Shown here piece by piece: positions 44,192-55,849 of a stretch of DNA of 64,000 bases. The DNA is taken from NCBI GenBank assembly GCA_022376515.1, contig WTXI01000030.1:272827-336826 (forward strand), written 5' to 3'. Every line of letters begins with the position of its first letter. The stretch's first letter is position 1. A program made the translations under genes and the position numbers. The notes under the pieces are model-generated. The model ran no database searches. It had not been told where the DNA came from and worked only from the letters and a program-made list of their open reading frames with translations. The DNA comes from Lactifluus volemus (Eukaryota; Basidiomycota; Agaricomycetes; Russulales; Russulaceae).

Positions 44192-44654
44192 TTTTATTTT
44201 TATTTTTATTTTTGAATTGGGGTTTAGAGTCCCCGCGTGTATTGCGACAAGACTAAGTTACGCTGTACAAGGTACTATCCTAATGGAGACACAAGTAAGG
44301 AAACAGAAAGGAAAAGGATATGGAAGCAGAAGGAGTAAAAACAGGAGGGGTGAGAAAGAGAGGGGAGCGCGGCTGAGGCCGGAGTCATTCAAGGGGGGTC
44401 AGGGTGGGGTGGGAGGGGCCGGAGGCCTTGTTGAGAGAGGAGTAGGAATTGAGCGAGACGTCTGCCGCCGGCTTCTGTGGAGAAGATGTATTGTGAGGAC
44501 AGGCCTTCAAGGGTGGCGGCACGATGGTCAGAGTGGAGGCGGCAGTCAAAGAGGACATGATTGATAGAGTAGCGATGGATCGGGGCCGGCGTGGGTGGGC
44601 CAGAGTGTAACGGCGAGAGGAGAGGAGTGAAGGGGATGTCATTGCAAGGGCAGA
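44192..44654 (-). mobile_element. Very short 5'-truncated LINE copy
   Basis: 463 bp of LINE 3' end on the minus strand, starting with an imperfect tail (tttttatttttatttttat) and gaattggggtttagagtccc as in the element at 7158. CCCCTTTGTTTATT flanks both sides (44178-44191 and 44655-44668), a perfect 14-bp target duplication. It encodes only the last cysteine-motif region (CPCNDIPF ... HVLFDCRLHSD) and is the same subfamily as the 7.2-kb element. Confidence 0.88.
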
Positions 44655-44668
44655 CCCCTTTGTTTATT

Positions 44669-45059
44669 GTATCCTCTGAGTCGTGCCGCGGCGCTGCCTG
44701 CGCACCACCGTGACTGAGGTTACTACCACAGGATACCACCAGCCAAGAGCGCTTCTCCTTCTCCCCACTCTCAACTACATTTTTTTCGTGGTGTGGATGT
44801 AACCGTCCTTCGCCTCCCCCACTCTCACACCGGCAACTGCCCGTCTCACACACGTGATCTCCGGGCTTTCGGGCCAGATGAGGCCAGTATTACTAAGCAT
44901 GCCATTTTGGAAATATTGTAAACACAAACACACTTTTTATTTTATTTTGCCACACTACAATTTCTACCAAAAAAATTTATTCAAATTATTGTAATACATG
45001 GTACTATGCAAAATGTGGTGATTGAGCAAGAAATGGGCAAGAAATTTGGAGTGATCCAG
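44669..45059. other. Intergenic
   Basis: Spacer turning from mixed to AT-rich (about 44900-45000). No gene seen. Confidence 0.4.
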
Positions 45060-45480
45060 AAGGGGGGGGTGATCCGGTAGGGGGCGCGGGAGGCACAGGA
45101 GGCGCAGGAGGTGCGGGAGACGTGGGAGACACGGGAGGTGCGGCAGATGCGGCAGACGCAGGAGGTGCAGGAGGCGCGGGAAGTGCAGGAGACGCAGGAG
45201 GTGCGGGAGGCACGGGAGACACAGGAGGTGCGGGAGGCACGGGAGACACGGGAGGTGCGGGAGACGCGGGAGACGCGGGAGGCATGGGAGGTGCAAGGGG
45301 CACAGGAAGCGCAGGAGGCCCAGCATGCTCAAGAGGTGCAGGAGATGAGGGAGGCACGGGAAGCGCAGGAGGTGCGGAGGCAGCGGCACAGGAGACGGGT
45401 GATGCACGAGGTGGTGGTGCAGACGGGGGAGGCGGCGGCGCAGGAGGCAGAGGAGGAGCAGGAGGCAGAGATAGAGAAGG
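45060..45480. repeat. GC-rich minisatellite, 9/18-bp units, open in several frames
   Basis: Tandem variants of gggagg(t/c)(g/a)c(g/a) such as ggaggtgcgggaggcacg and ggagacacgggaggtgcg. Because the unit length is a multiple of three and lacks stop codons, at least four frames on both strands stay open (Gly/Ala-rich, Glu/Arg-rich, Pro/Ala-rich). I do not call any of them a gene. Confidence 0.75.
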
Positions 45481-45846
45481 GGGAGGCAAAAGAGTCAGGA
45501 CACATTGGGGCAGGGCAAGCAGCATCACAACGTACCGGGAAGGAGGTGCAGAAGGCGTCGGGGCAGGCAGCGTGACACCGTGGACCGCCCCACAGTGCCA
45601 GTGGGTCTGTAAGCGCCGATGCGGAGACGGGGAGCGGTGGCGACAGCAGAAGCTACGACAGAGACAGCGACAGAGGGGACAAAGGGACGGGGACAAAGGG
45701 AGGGACAGGAGGACGCAGCAGAGGCACGAAAATCAACATCGTGCCAACAAGAACAAATAACACATGCACGTGGCATGGTAATTGCATAAGATTTGTAATA
45801 CTTTCCTTTTAAGGAAATGTAAGAGTGGGGGAGAGCTAGTGTTGTC

Positions 45847-45926
45847 ACGGCTCGGCTCAGCTCGGTTTCGGCTCGGCTTCAACTGTTTTTGGTAATTCGT
45901 ACCAAGCTGAACCGAGCCGAGCCGAT
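45847..45926. repeat. Inverted repeat rich in GGCTCGGCT
   Basis: cggctcggctcagctcggtt at 45848-45867 pairs with aagctgaaccgagccgagcc at 45904-45923, with a loop of about 35 bases; more ggctcgg motifs continue to 45970. It could be the end of a DNA transposon or a hairpin. No partner end identified. Confidence 0.5.
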
Positions 45927-46029
45927 TCGACTATGCGGCTCGGCTTGATTCAGCTCGCAAGCCGCTTGAGCCGTTTTAATTTTCCTCTTTTGGGGTGGTA
46001 GCCGTGTCAGAAAAAACACTTGGCTGCCA

Positions 46030-47010
46030 TCAACAAGCACACCTTCATTCATCCAAAAGGCCTGCAGATTGCCCTTTTCATGTGCTGCATTTGAGGATAT
46101 GCGCTTGAAAGGCTTCGTCCAGCCTGATGCTGTGTTCGCTGGGTGAATTCTCTGCTTTCGCTTCAGTTACTGATATCTTACCCAGTTCCCCTCTCGTCGA
46201 TGTTGTCTTTTACTGCGGTCTGACCATGCGGCGTGTTGTCGAACATGACGAGCTGAGCTGCTCAAACTATGCCATGTGTGTCGTCAATCCCAATAGTGTT
46301 AGCCAGACGTTCGATGATCCAGCCCTCCACGAGGTTGTCGATACTATCTCCAACGTCAGAGACTGCCTATTGGACATCGTGAATCTCAACGTCGAGGTGC
46401 GTCACCATTTTTATGTTGCTATATAGCTACTGATCGATACCAGGGCCAACAATAGTATGTCTGTGCTGGCGAGCTTGTCGCATTCCAAACTTTGACGAAC
46501 GTCTTCAATTACCTCAAGGTCCAGAAGGTCGATATCACTAAGGCATGTACCCTTAGATTTCTGGTCATTCATCACGTTCACAATCAGTCCCGCTAGCCGA
46601 GAAATTTGGCCTCGCTAAAGTTAAGCATATGTTGAAGGACATCGTCAACAACTGCTACGACCATGCCTCGAAAAGCAAACGACCGAAGGTTATATTATGC
46701 ATGAACGCGGTCTCGTCACCATCTCTCGCAGGCATTGATGTTCCTTTCCACTCCCGTTACCTCTGGTCTGGCGTCATGCCCTTCCGTGCATGTGAGTGTA
46801 CTTTTGCTTTTCGCTCTCGCTCAATCTAAGTGACCCTTCAGACCTATTGAAGAAAGTACTATCTACTCTCCGGGACCCGTCGCTTCTCGAAGGCGTCTAT
46901 ATCCCTAACTTAATCGCATCGCCCTTTGCCGTCAACAAAGCCTATGCCGAACTCATTTATAACCGCACATCATCTCTGCGGCTCTCGAAAGATACTGTAC
47001 ACACACCCCA
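46030..47010 (+). pseudogene. Fatty acid synthase beta, malonyl/palmitoyl-transferase fragment
   Basis: Reads as a decayed piece of the type I fungal FAS beta chain. AAFEDMRLKGFVQ is followed by a frame-shifting gap where the active-site GHSLGEF box should be (only SLGEFSAFASV remains). Then come VDVVFYCGLTMRRVVEHDEL, SNYAMCVVNP and VRDCLLDIVNLNVE. After a 46-base intron, QQ is followed by a premature TAG and then YVCAGELVAFQTLTNV, FNYLKVQKVDITK. Beyond a second intron with a gc donor come VKHMLKDIVNNC, GIDVPFHSRYLWSGVMPFRA and YIPNLIASPFAVNKAYAELI. In the living enzyme this domain loads malonyl and unloads palmitoyl groups. The fragment lacks the catalytic box and has a stop, so it is a pseudogene, likely a transduplicated piece. 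Confidence 0.85.
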
Positions 47011-47059
47011 TGACCTCGGTAGGCATACAACCAGATCGCGCGCATGCAATAGTCCTGGC

Positions 47060-48960
47060 TAAATTAGTATACTAAACTTTAGCAAAAGTACGAAAGTACT
47101 TTGAATTCAGCCCAGCAATTACTGATACTACTTTCTACAGTACCTACTGATGTAGCTAGTTAATTATGACCAGTATGATCTGTTATAGCTAGTATACTTC
47201 TATATAGCTGGTGCCACTCATTTTTCCTGTCACATTAACTAGACACAGCTAAACCAGCTTACTGTTTAGTACACTTTAGCACAGTTATAGCTACTATAAA
47301 TTATAACCCATTAACTAGACACAGCAATATGTTTACTACTAGTTTACTTTAGTATGGCTATAGCTAATGCCAAACTTCCATGAGTTAATTAGATATAGCA
47401 ACTGATTTACTACTAGTACACTTTAGTACAGTTATAGCTGCTACTAGTTTATACCACATTAACTAGACACAGCAACAGATTTACTACTAGTACACTTACA
47501 TGCAGTTATAGCTGCTACAAATTTACATCACATTAACTAGAGTACAGTAAATCAAGTTCTACTAGTACACTTACATACAGTTATAGCTACCACTAATTTA
47601 TACTACATTAACTAGATTACAGTAACTCAAGTTCTACTAGTACACTTACATACAGTTATAGCTGCTAGTAAATTGTGCCACATTAACTAGGTCACAGCAC
47701 AGAACTTCTACTAGTACACTTACATACAGTTATAGCTGCTAGTAAATTGTACCACATTAACTAGGTCATAGCAACAGATCTACTACTAGTACACTTATGT
47801 GCAGTTATAGCTGCCACTAATTTATACTACATTAACTAGACACAGCAACAAATTACTACTAGTACACTTTAATACAGTTCTAGCTATCACAAATTTACAT
47901 CACATTAACTAGATTACAGTAACTCAAGTTCTACTAGTACACTTACATGCAGTTATAGCTGCTAGTAAATTGTACCACATTAACTAGGTCACAGCAACAG
48001 ATCTACTACTAGTACACTTATGTGCAGTTATAGCTACCACTAATTTATACTACATTAACTAGACACAGCAACAAATTACTACTAGTACACTTTAATACAG
48101 TTATAGCTACCACTAATTTATACTACATTAACTAGATTACAGTAACTCAAGTTCTACTAGTACACTTACATACAGTTATAGCTGCTAGTAAATTGTGCCA
48201 CATTAACTAGGTCACAGCAACAGATCTACTACTAGTACACTTATATGCAGTTATAGCTGCCACTAATTTATACTACATTAACTAGACACAGCAACAAATT
48301 ACTACTAGTGCACTTTAATACAGTTCTAGCTACCACTAATTTATACTACATTAACTAGATTACAGTAACTTAAGTTCTACTAGTACACTTACATACAGTT
48401 ATAGCTGCTAGTAAATTGTGCCACATTAACTAGGTCACAGCAACAGAACTTCTACTAGTACACTTACATACAGTTATAGCTGCTAGTAAATTGTACCACA
48501 TTAACTAGGTTATAGCAACAGATCTACTACTAGTACACTTATGTGCAGTTATAGCTGCCACTAATTTATACTACATTAACTAGACACAGCAACAAATTAC
48601 TACTAGTACACTTTAATACAGTTCTAGCTACCACTAATTTATACTACATTAACTAGATTACAGTAACTCAAGTTCTACTAGTACACTTACATACAGTTAT
48701 AGCTACCAGTGAGTTATAATATCATGATATTAACTAGATGTAGCTGCTGGTGTACTTATAGTTCACTTGTTATAGCTACAGCTGTTAGTAAATTATAGCA
48801 AGTTAACTAGAATGTAGCAACTGGTTTACCTCTGGTTTACTATAGCACAGCTGTAGTTGCTGTTAAACTATTATTATACATTAACTATTAGTAGTAACTA
48901 GTTTGCCACTAGTTCACTTTAGTGCAGCTATAGCTTTAGCCAAGCTAACATATAACAAGG
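47060..48960. repeat. AT-rich satellite, 74-76 bp unit with higher-order ABC pattern
   Basis: About 25 tandem units, each containing ctagtacactt, cagtt(a/c)tagct and cattaactag. Between 47630 and 48680 three unit types alternate. A has gctagtaaattgt(g/a)cc and ggtcacagcaacag. B has tgtgcagttatagctgcc and gacacagcaacaaatta. C has ttaatacagttctagc and gattacagtaactcaag. Their order is A A B C A B C A B C A A B C, so the real period is about 223 bp. The edges decay into more divergent units. No open frame. Confidence 0.88.
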
Positions 48961-48982
48961 TAATAAGAAAAGCAGCAATGAA

Positions 48983-51900
48983 TTAATCAAAAAGGTCATC
49001 ATCTAAACCTGCTATATCTACATCCTCTTCATCTATATTAACCACTTCCTCAGCTACTTCTACCTCTGGTTCTATAATGTATGATTTTGGCCAATTACTA
49101 ACTGACAGTGAATTGGCCTTATGATAAGGAAGCCAATGCTTGGCAAAGTCCTCTGCCATTTGCTGCTGGACTCTTGCCTGCTTTCTAGCATAAGCTACCA
49201 GTCCTGCATCAAGAGTAGCATCATCAGTGGTTCTAAGCTTACCCTGTGCTGCCCACCAATGAGATTTCCAATCAAAATACCACAGGACACGCTGCATCTC
49301 CTCAGCTGTTAGTCTGACTTCTTCTGCCCAGCGTTCTGCACGTGCTCGTGACTTAGCCCATTCAACTCGAAGATCTAAAATAGAGAAACCTTAGTAAACA
49401 GTTAAGATGTATGAGTAATGGAACACACGTACGCTCATTAATCTCTTCTTGTCCTGCCTCCGAGTCCACAGCTCCAGTCTTGCCGTTTTCGAGCCAGATC
49501 CATGAGATAACCCGAAATCCTTCCCCTTCATCATCGCCCTTCCCTGGGAACACGACGTCTTCTTTCTTGAGCTCACGAAACGTTGTCACCCAGGGCCCAT
49601 TGGAGTCTAGCTGAAGGAGCGCACGCCAAGAGGCTCGATACCGCTCAGCACACAGATGGACCTTGTCCTGGAAGCGGCTGATACACGATCGCGCCCGGGT
49701 ATTGACTCTTTGACTCGGGCCGATGTGCTTGTACTTGTACTGCCAAAGGCCCATAGTAATGCGAAGCAATCGACGTAGATTTACAAGCGCATCATGCATC
49801 TGAGCTAGCCGCATGCGCTTTTCTTTCTCGACCAAGTCAGGGATAGCATGCAGGACGGATACTGAAAGTGAAGGTGAAGATGGCAAGCAGAGGTCAAATG
49901 TCTCAGGCTCGGAGATCGGGAGGGTGTTGGGCAAGTCGAACGACGAAGTTGAGACGAATGGCATGTACACCGCTTGAATCTTTCGTAGTGTCTGGATGCG
50001 AGTGACCAAAACGCGGCGTTTCTCTAAGGTTTCCGCCGATGCTTCAACGTTTTTGATTTTGCTGATTCGAAACTTGAGGATGCGCCTCGATGAATGGTGT
50101 CATTATTAGTGTTGCAGATTGGACGCGAGACTTACTGCTGTTCCTCCAGTTCCAATGCCATCTTGAGAAAGACATTCGCTGACACATCGCTTATGGGCCT
50201 ATCGCCTTCTATCGCGCTATCGAGATCCTCCTTAGCTAGCTCAAGCATTACTTCTTTTAATGACGTTGCTACATGCAAGTCAGATTTCGTATATCAGTGG
50301 TGGGACGACAAAAGACTCACAGGCGTCGGGTTCGTCATATGGATTTGTCGATCTAGGGTCCTCCTCCCAAAGTTCAATCACGCGCGTCCATTGCGTTATC
50401 TGAACCTGGCTAAACCTTTCGGAAAATTTGACAAATAGTGCCTCGTGCTTAGCCCGCATTTTAATCGCGTTCTGAAGTTGTGAGAGCAACGACGATCCTT
50501 TGCAAGCACGGTATCAGAATAAGCACTGAAAAATATAATTAAATACTCACCGAAACCGATAATTTTGCAGAAGTTCCATGCGGCTGCATGGTCGTCAATG
50601 GTATCTTGACGAGATCCGGGACCCATCTCGCGAGTACTTGTGGTTACTGGATTTATATGCGCCCACCAGCGTTCCGGGTCTTCACCATCCGTTCTGGCTG
50701 AATACTTGAGAAAATTGAGCGAATACCTGGTTTGACATGATTTCCCGTGGCCATAAATGTGCATCTTTGGTATCACGAATTTGGTCGAGTCGATCACGCG
50801 ATTTGGTGGTTGCATGATGGAAGGGAGTTGGCGGATGCGATCCTTGAGATTCCGAGACCACTGACACGCGATGTCATACGAGAACGTGAGTAGCTTCAAA
50901 TCGGCGTCGTGGAGTGTATAAAGGGCGATAAAGTCCATATTTGCATATCTGAATACACATCAAATCGGGTAGCTATCAAGAAATTGCGGCATACGCACCG
51001 TTCACCCTTCTGAAGATCCCCAAGACCGTTTTTGCGAATCAGTGAGTGTCGCGCACAAAGAACGACACCCGCTCCAGTTGCCTTGTAGCCCTTCGTAAAT
51101 TTCTTATTGGCGTGATCGACGGCATGCAATTCGGAATCGCAGAGATTCGGCTAAAGTAAAGTAAGTCACAACAGGCGTTGAAACAATGATGTCGGCATAC
51201 CTCCTCCTGCCAGCCATACGTTCCTATGTATTCTTCGTAAGGTCCATTTGGGACCCAATGGCCCCACCCATCCCCAAGCGGCGGGTCATTTGTTATACCC
51301 CGATTCTTGAGTTTAAGTCGAAAATTTGCATCGATTGTGAGGTTTAATGAATATAGCCATCTACAATAAATTAGTTATAGCTCCAATCCTGAATATGATC
51401 AAGAGATATCTACGCAGTTGATGTGGGCGCACTTCGCCAATCGGCTTGAAGATTCTTTCCCGGGTGTGCACATGCAGGACACTCGATGGCGCACTGGCCA
51501 TGCTTCGTCGCAGATACTCCTTGAGGATCATGGCCCCGACCTCCACGCTTGAGAAGTTTCAGGTGTCGCCAGATTCGCACTGCACTTCGGAATTGATCAT
51601 AGCGGTTCTAAATGCACATCATGATGAATTTACAAGTCACGCCAAGCCAAGACAACATAGACCATACCGGGGCGTTAAACAATCCTATCTTGCCAGACTT
51701 CCGGATCATGGTATGATAGAAGTCATAAGCTGTTGTCTTCCCTTGCAGGGTGAGGAGATGAAACGAATCAAGGCATTCAAAAGTGAATGCTGTGCGAGGT
51801 CGAGTCATTGTCACGGGCAGTAGGCACGCCCGGAGCAGTTGCGTATGATGGCGAGAGTTTCCCACGATCGTGAAGCAGGCACAAAACTCGACGTTGACTA

Positions 51901-52618
51901 TGTGGACGCCTGAGATATCAATGACGACAAAATCGTCGATAACTTCACATGGGCTACTGCATTTCCCACCGCCATGCCCAAGCTGGAGGACTAGGCCAAG
52001 TTCTTGCAAAGACACGTCGCCATAAAACGCACCGTTCCATGCCTAAATATTGCAATAAGAAACAGCGTTTATGAGACAAGTATATTCTTACCATTATCCT
52101 ATGAAACGGTCGGATAGCATGTTCCTGTAACAGGCACTCTTTGCACCACAGTGGAGTACAGAAACAATCACGGCATTTGAATGTAGCGCTAAGAGAAGTG
52201 CATTTGAAGCACTGGGTGACAAGAGGCTGTGCTTCATGGCGGAGTAGCTCGTCTAGAAATTCTTGCCGATATGAAATCCATTGGCCCATCGGGGTCTCTG
52301 AGTTCTGGTGGCACGTCAGTACAAATTCAACGTCGATGGAACACAACTCACTTTGGTAGGTGGATCATCCTCGGCGTCCACACTGGCAGGTAGCTCGAAA
52401 TCATGCGCATCTTCAGCGACGGCCGCTTCAAGGCCCGTCACATTCTCGTCTCTGATAGGCTGTGAAGTCGTCCTTGATTCACGAGTTGACTTCACTGAAT
52501 CGGATCGCTGCCCCAGCCGACCCTTGTTATGACGAATTGTTATTGCAGGAATGCGATGAGTCTCGGGCTTGTGAACCTCGAATACTGAGACTTTCGCTCT
52601 GACTTGCTTTCGAACCAT
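48983..52618 (-). CDS. KDZ-type DNA transposase, apparently intact
   Basis: Eleven exons on the minus strand: 52618-52352, 52304-52092, 52042-51668, 51607-51414, 51360-51201, 51150-50999, 50948-50551, 50497-50321, 50268-50136, 50085-49433, 49374-48983. Introns 47-60 bp, 1037 residues, no break. A cysteine cluster near residues 115-155 (CFKCTSLSATFKCRDCFC ... WCKECLLQEHAIRPFHRI) is the CxC-type module found with KDZ (Kyakuja-Dileera-Zisupton) transposases. The catalytic core follows: LTIDANFRLKLKNRG, ELHAVDHANKKFTKG, FSYDIACQWSRN and DGEDPERWWAHINP, so the expected D-D-E residues are present. The C-terminal third is helical and charged, ending in an acidic tail (DEEDVDIAGLDDDLFD). Such elements are abundant in agarics and have been linked there with TET/JBP genes. 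Terminal repeats were not located. Confidence 0.9.
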
Positions 52619-54830
52619 GATGGGGGTTTCGAGATCAGCACAGACTCCATCGCGGTCGCATTAACCATGCGTGTTTTGTGTACTACGGCAGAGAATGCCA
52701 CATGCCATTGTGGTTTGTGACTTCGATTGTGGCTTGTGGACGCACATTTGAGACAACATGTTCGGCATCCCCGATGAGCTTGACTGAGACGAGCTTGTGA
52801 GTGGACGCGTTGCGATGGACCGACGGCAGTGGTGGCAGTGATAGCAGCGTGGAGGAGGCAGAGGGAGTAGTGAGAGTGAGAGCAGCTGGCCAACCAGTTG
52901 GTGGCAGCGGTAGCGGCACGATCTTCGGGGGCGAGTCCGAGTGAGTCCGGACGACAGTTTCAGGGGAACGCCACATGATGGCACCAGTAGCTGGCGTCAG
53001 GCGCCCGGACGATCGCAATGGCGATGCCAGCACAACCTGACGCCAGCAGCTCTGACGCGGTGCGAACGGCCCCGGATGCTTGAGGTGGCAGGCCCGGGGA
53101 AAAAAGAGGAGTGAGCAGTCAATAATGAGTCCGTGTACGCACCAGTTCTCACCCCCTCCCCAGCTCGGGGGGCAAGCGGTGGCAAGCATGGGTGGGCGAC
53201 GGTGCGACTGGACGGATGTGGATGTGGATGTGGACGTGGACGTGGACCTGAACATGGACGAGAGGCTGTCGGCAGGCAAGTGCTGGCAGGTGGGTGGGAT
53301 GGACAAGTTGAGGAAGGCAGGTGTCAGCAGCTCGGGACCTCGGGGGGAGGCAGGGACGCAGATGAAGGGCCCCCCTCCAGCGCACAGTTCGCAGCGGCGG
53401 CAGCGACAAGGGTGAGAGCAATGGTTAAGGCCAGAGTGAAGACATTACTAAGGAAGATGAATTGTCAACTGAGAAGTACAAGACACACCTGAATTACTCA
53501 CCATCCTCAAGAGGATCAGATTAAAGACGCAGGGGCAAGGAAGGGTGAGGCCAGGGCCAGCGGACGGGTGAACTTGGATTGAAGCGTGGAAGTCTGTTGG
53601 CTAGGTCATGTGACATGTGACTACCAGTACTACGGGTCAGGCCAAGGAGCATTATTAGCACAACTGCCCAAGTTAATAGACAGGCAGCCTCTCTTCAGTC
53701 CAGCACCTTGCCCATCATTTGTAAATAATACTAAATATACTGTAGTTCCAAATTGTGTGAAGGCTGTCAGTAACTTTTCCCAGTTACCCAGTATAAGTGT
53801 GAAGCATAAGTCCTCCCTGTAGGGAGCCACTTGGTGGTGACCCATCATGGGAACTGACATTTGAGAAGGGATACGCAAGCTGAGCCTAAGGCCATGGCAG
53901 ATTACTCATAGCGTTACTATTAGCACAGCAGTATAAAGCTTCAAGGTGTACTAGTAATAACTTGAAGACATGAGCAAATATCCTTAATGTTTGCAAAAGA
54001 TCAACTGAGGTCTATGTGCTCAAGTATTTATTTATTTAATTTGAAGCTACAGTAGACTTGCTCATAGTGCATAACTAGATAATACATACTACATATTATA
54101 ATTTATAACATATAGCCTTAGTAGCCTCCGATTTGGGCAAGCTTGACTGTGGTCAAGTCTCATAATTTTTTCAAAAATGACTAGCTTGAGCCACAGCAAT
54201 GCTAACACTAACCAGGGCTCAAATATATTGCAATCATTTTATACTAAGTGCTGTCCTGCCACTTTGCTGTCACTACTCCTTACATGCCACTGAGCCACTC
54301 TCATGCTCATGAAGCCTGTTACAGAATAACATAGTGTGACATGTCAGGCGCAGGCACACCCAAGAACCATTACATTACTGGCAAAGTGTGCTCAATGCTG
54401 TGTCAATACTGGGTGCCCCTTACTTGCTATCACATAGTTGCCATCTAGCCCTCCAAGTCAAGTTATGTACCTTCCATGGGCCAATAACCCCTTTCAAGTT
54501 ATCAGTATCTGAGTCATCCATATGGTCATTCATTGTAGTAGATATGACATAAATAAATTCACACCGGAACTGTTATTACTTCAATTGCCCACAACATCAC
54601 CTCCAAGTCATCAGCTAGTAGCAGACCTTAAATCAACTTGGCCATAGCTGCTAGTGTTTGGCCCAAGTGTGATATTGTGTGACTTGATGGACAAGTGAGT
54701 CAAGTGACACTGATGGTGATCCCATCCAATATAGTAGCCTAGTAGATGTAGAACACAAACTAGTGTAGAAGTGTACTACTAGTAGAGGGCTTACTTTGTC
54801 ACAATGGCTTAATAGATTTGGTTTAACTAT
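52619..54830. other. Upstream region of the KDZ gene
   Basis: 52619-53580 is GC-rich with overlapping open frames on both strands and a short (ggatgt)n run at 53211-53253; probably 5' UTR/promoter of the transposase. 53580-54830 is AT-rich with many caagt/acttg motifs and ctagta words like those of the satellite at 47-49 kb. No gene supported. Confidence 0.4.
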
Positions 54831-54844
54831 GAATCTATGAGATC

Positions 54845-55254
54845 TTTTTTTTTTTAAATCCGCATTTATATCCCACAATGTGTATCTATGACAAAGATGT
54901 GGTCAGGGTACAGGATTGGAACAGGCAGTGAAGGGAGGACTCAGAGGAGTGTGAAGGGTAATGAGAGAACTGAAAGGATGTGTGACAGGTATGGGACAGT
55001 GGGGGGAAACAGAAGGCACTATTTACAGGAGGGTACTAAGGGGGCTAACCCAGGTCCCAGATTTGCCTCGGAACCATACACAGGCTCTTGTGGCTTTGAG
55101 AAAGTGGGACATAGCCTCTCCTCCATGGGATGTACCCAGGAGGATGGGGAGGGACAAATCACAATCAACTGGCATGAGAATCTCGTGACATGCTTGGGCA
55201 TGGAGTGGGAACGAGACAATGTGTTTGATGGTTTGGAGGGCAACTCAGCCGACC
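54845..55254 (-). mobile_element. Short poly-A retroelement with 14-bp target duplication
   Basis: A 410-bp insert starting with a T run, flanked by GAATCTATGAGATC on both sides (54831-54844 and 55255-55268) without mismatch. It has no RT and no clear tRNA-like promoter boxes; a minus-strand frame of 74 codons (55243-55019) is its only coding potential. It may be a SINE, or the 3' end of an unrecognised LINE. A related sequence lies at 38.05 kb. Confidence 0.75.
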
Positions 55255-55268
55255 GAATCTATGAGATC

Positions 55269-55615
55269 ATACTGAGGCGGCACGGGCCAATCAGGCGGCA
55301 CCCACGGGCCGATGACCGACAACGCGAGGGGGCTCTGTCGATCTTGATCGGCACGGAGATCTCGCGTTGGGCTTGGACTTACAAGTTACGAGGGGTGATA
55401 GTGACGAAGAGGCCCGATGATTACCCACACAACCACAGATCGTATGGATCTGATTCCACAATCTGCCGCATTCGTATTTCGCCTTTTTGTCTCGGACCAA
55501 ATCCGATACCCATGACACAATTTACACGTGGTGCCGGTGAGTCTTTGAATCGTGGCTTTCCAGGTGATTCCTTCCGAGCTGCGATTTATTAAGTAGCTGA
55601 CGACTGGTATATAAA

Positions 55616-55618
<3 letters not shown>
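55269..55618. other. Spacer between retroelements
   Basis: No gene or known repeat seen. An apparent plus-strand frame from 54888 to 55592 runs across the retroelement boundary and is therefore not a gene. Confidence 0.5.
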
Positions 55619-55652
<34 letters not shown>

Positions 55653-55849
55653 GAATTGGAATTTATTGTCCCTGCTACAAGCAACAAGACATAGCCTACA
55701 AGACAAGTAACGACACGAGGAAGATACCGTAAGAGACATAATATAAGGGAGGAGTCGACGAAGGTGATATGGTGAGGAGTACATAGGGAGGCGGACGAGG
55801 CAGAGGAGACATAAAAAGACTTACATCAACCGCTGTCCAACGGCGTCAT

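Noticed and set aside
45004..45760. Overlapping proline/alanine-, glycine- and glutamate/arginine-rich reading frames of 150-230 codons
   Set aside because: They are products of one short tandem repeat with a unit divisible by three; no domain, start context or splice evidence favours any frame.
47060..48960. Regular repeats that might suggest a CRISPR array
   Set aside because: Units are directly abutting and similar along their whole length, without unique spacers, in a eukaryotic context.
52683..53306. A 207-codon minus-strand frame upstream of the KDZ gene
   Set aside because: Low-complexity and overlapped by other open frames; the KDZ coding region starts at 52618 with a good conserved product, so this is more likely 5' leader sequence.
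46990..54844. Terminal inverted repeats and target duplication of the KDZ element
   Set aside because: No pair of matching ends could be recognised by eye on the two sides of the gene, so element limits are not given.
54888..55592. A 234-codon plus-strand open frame
   Set aside because: It runs across the boundary of the poly-A retroelement (54845-55254) and its target duplication, and has no recognisable motif.
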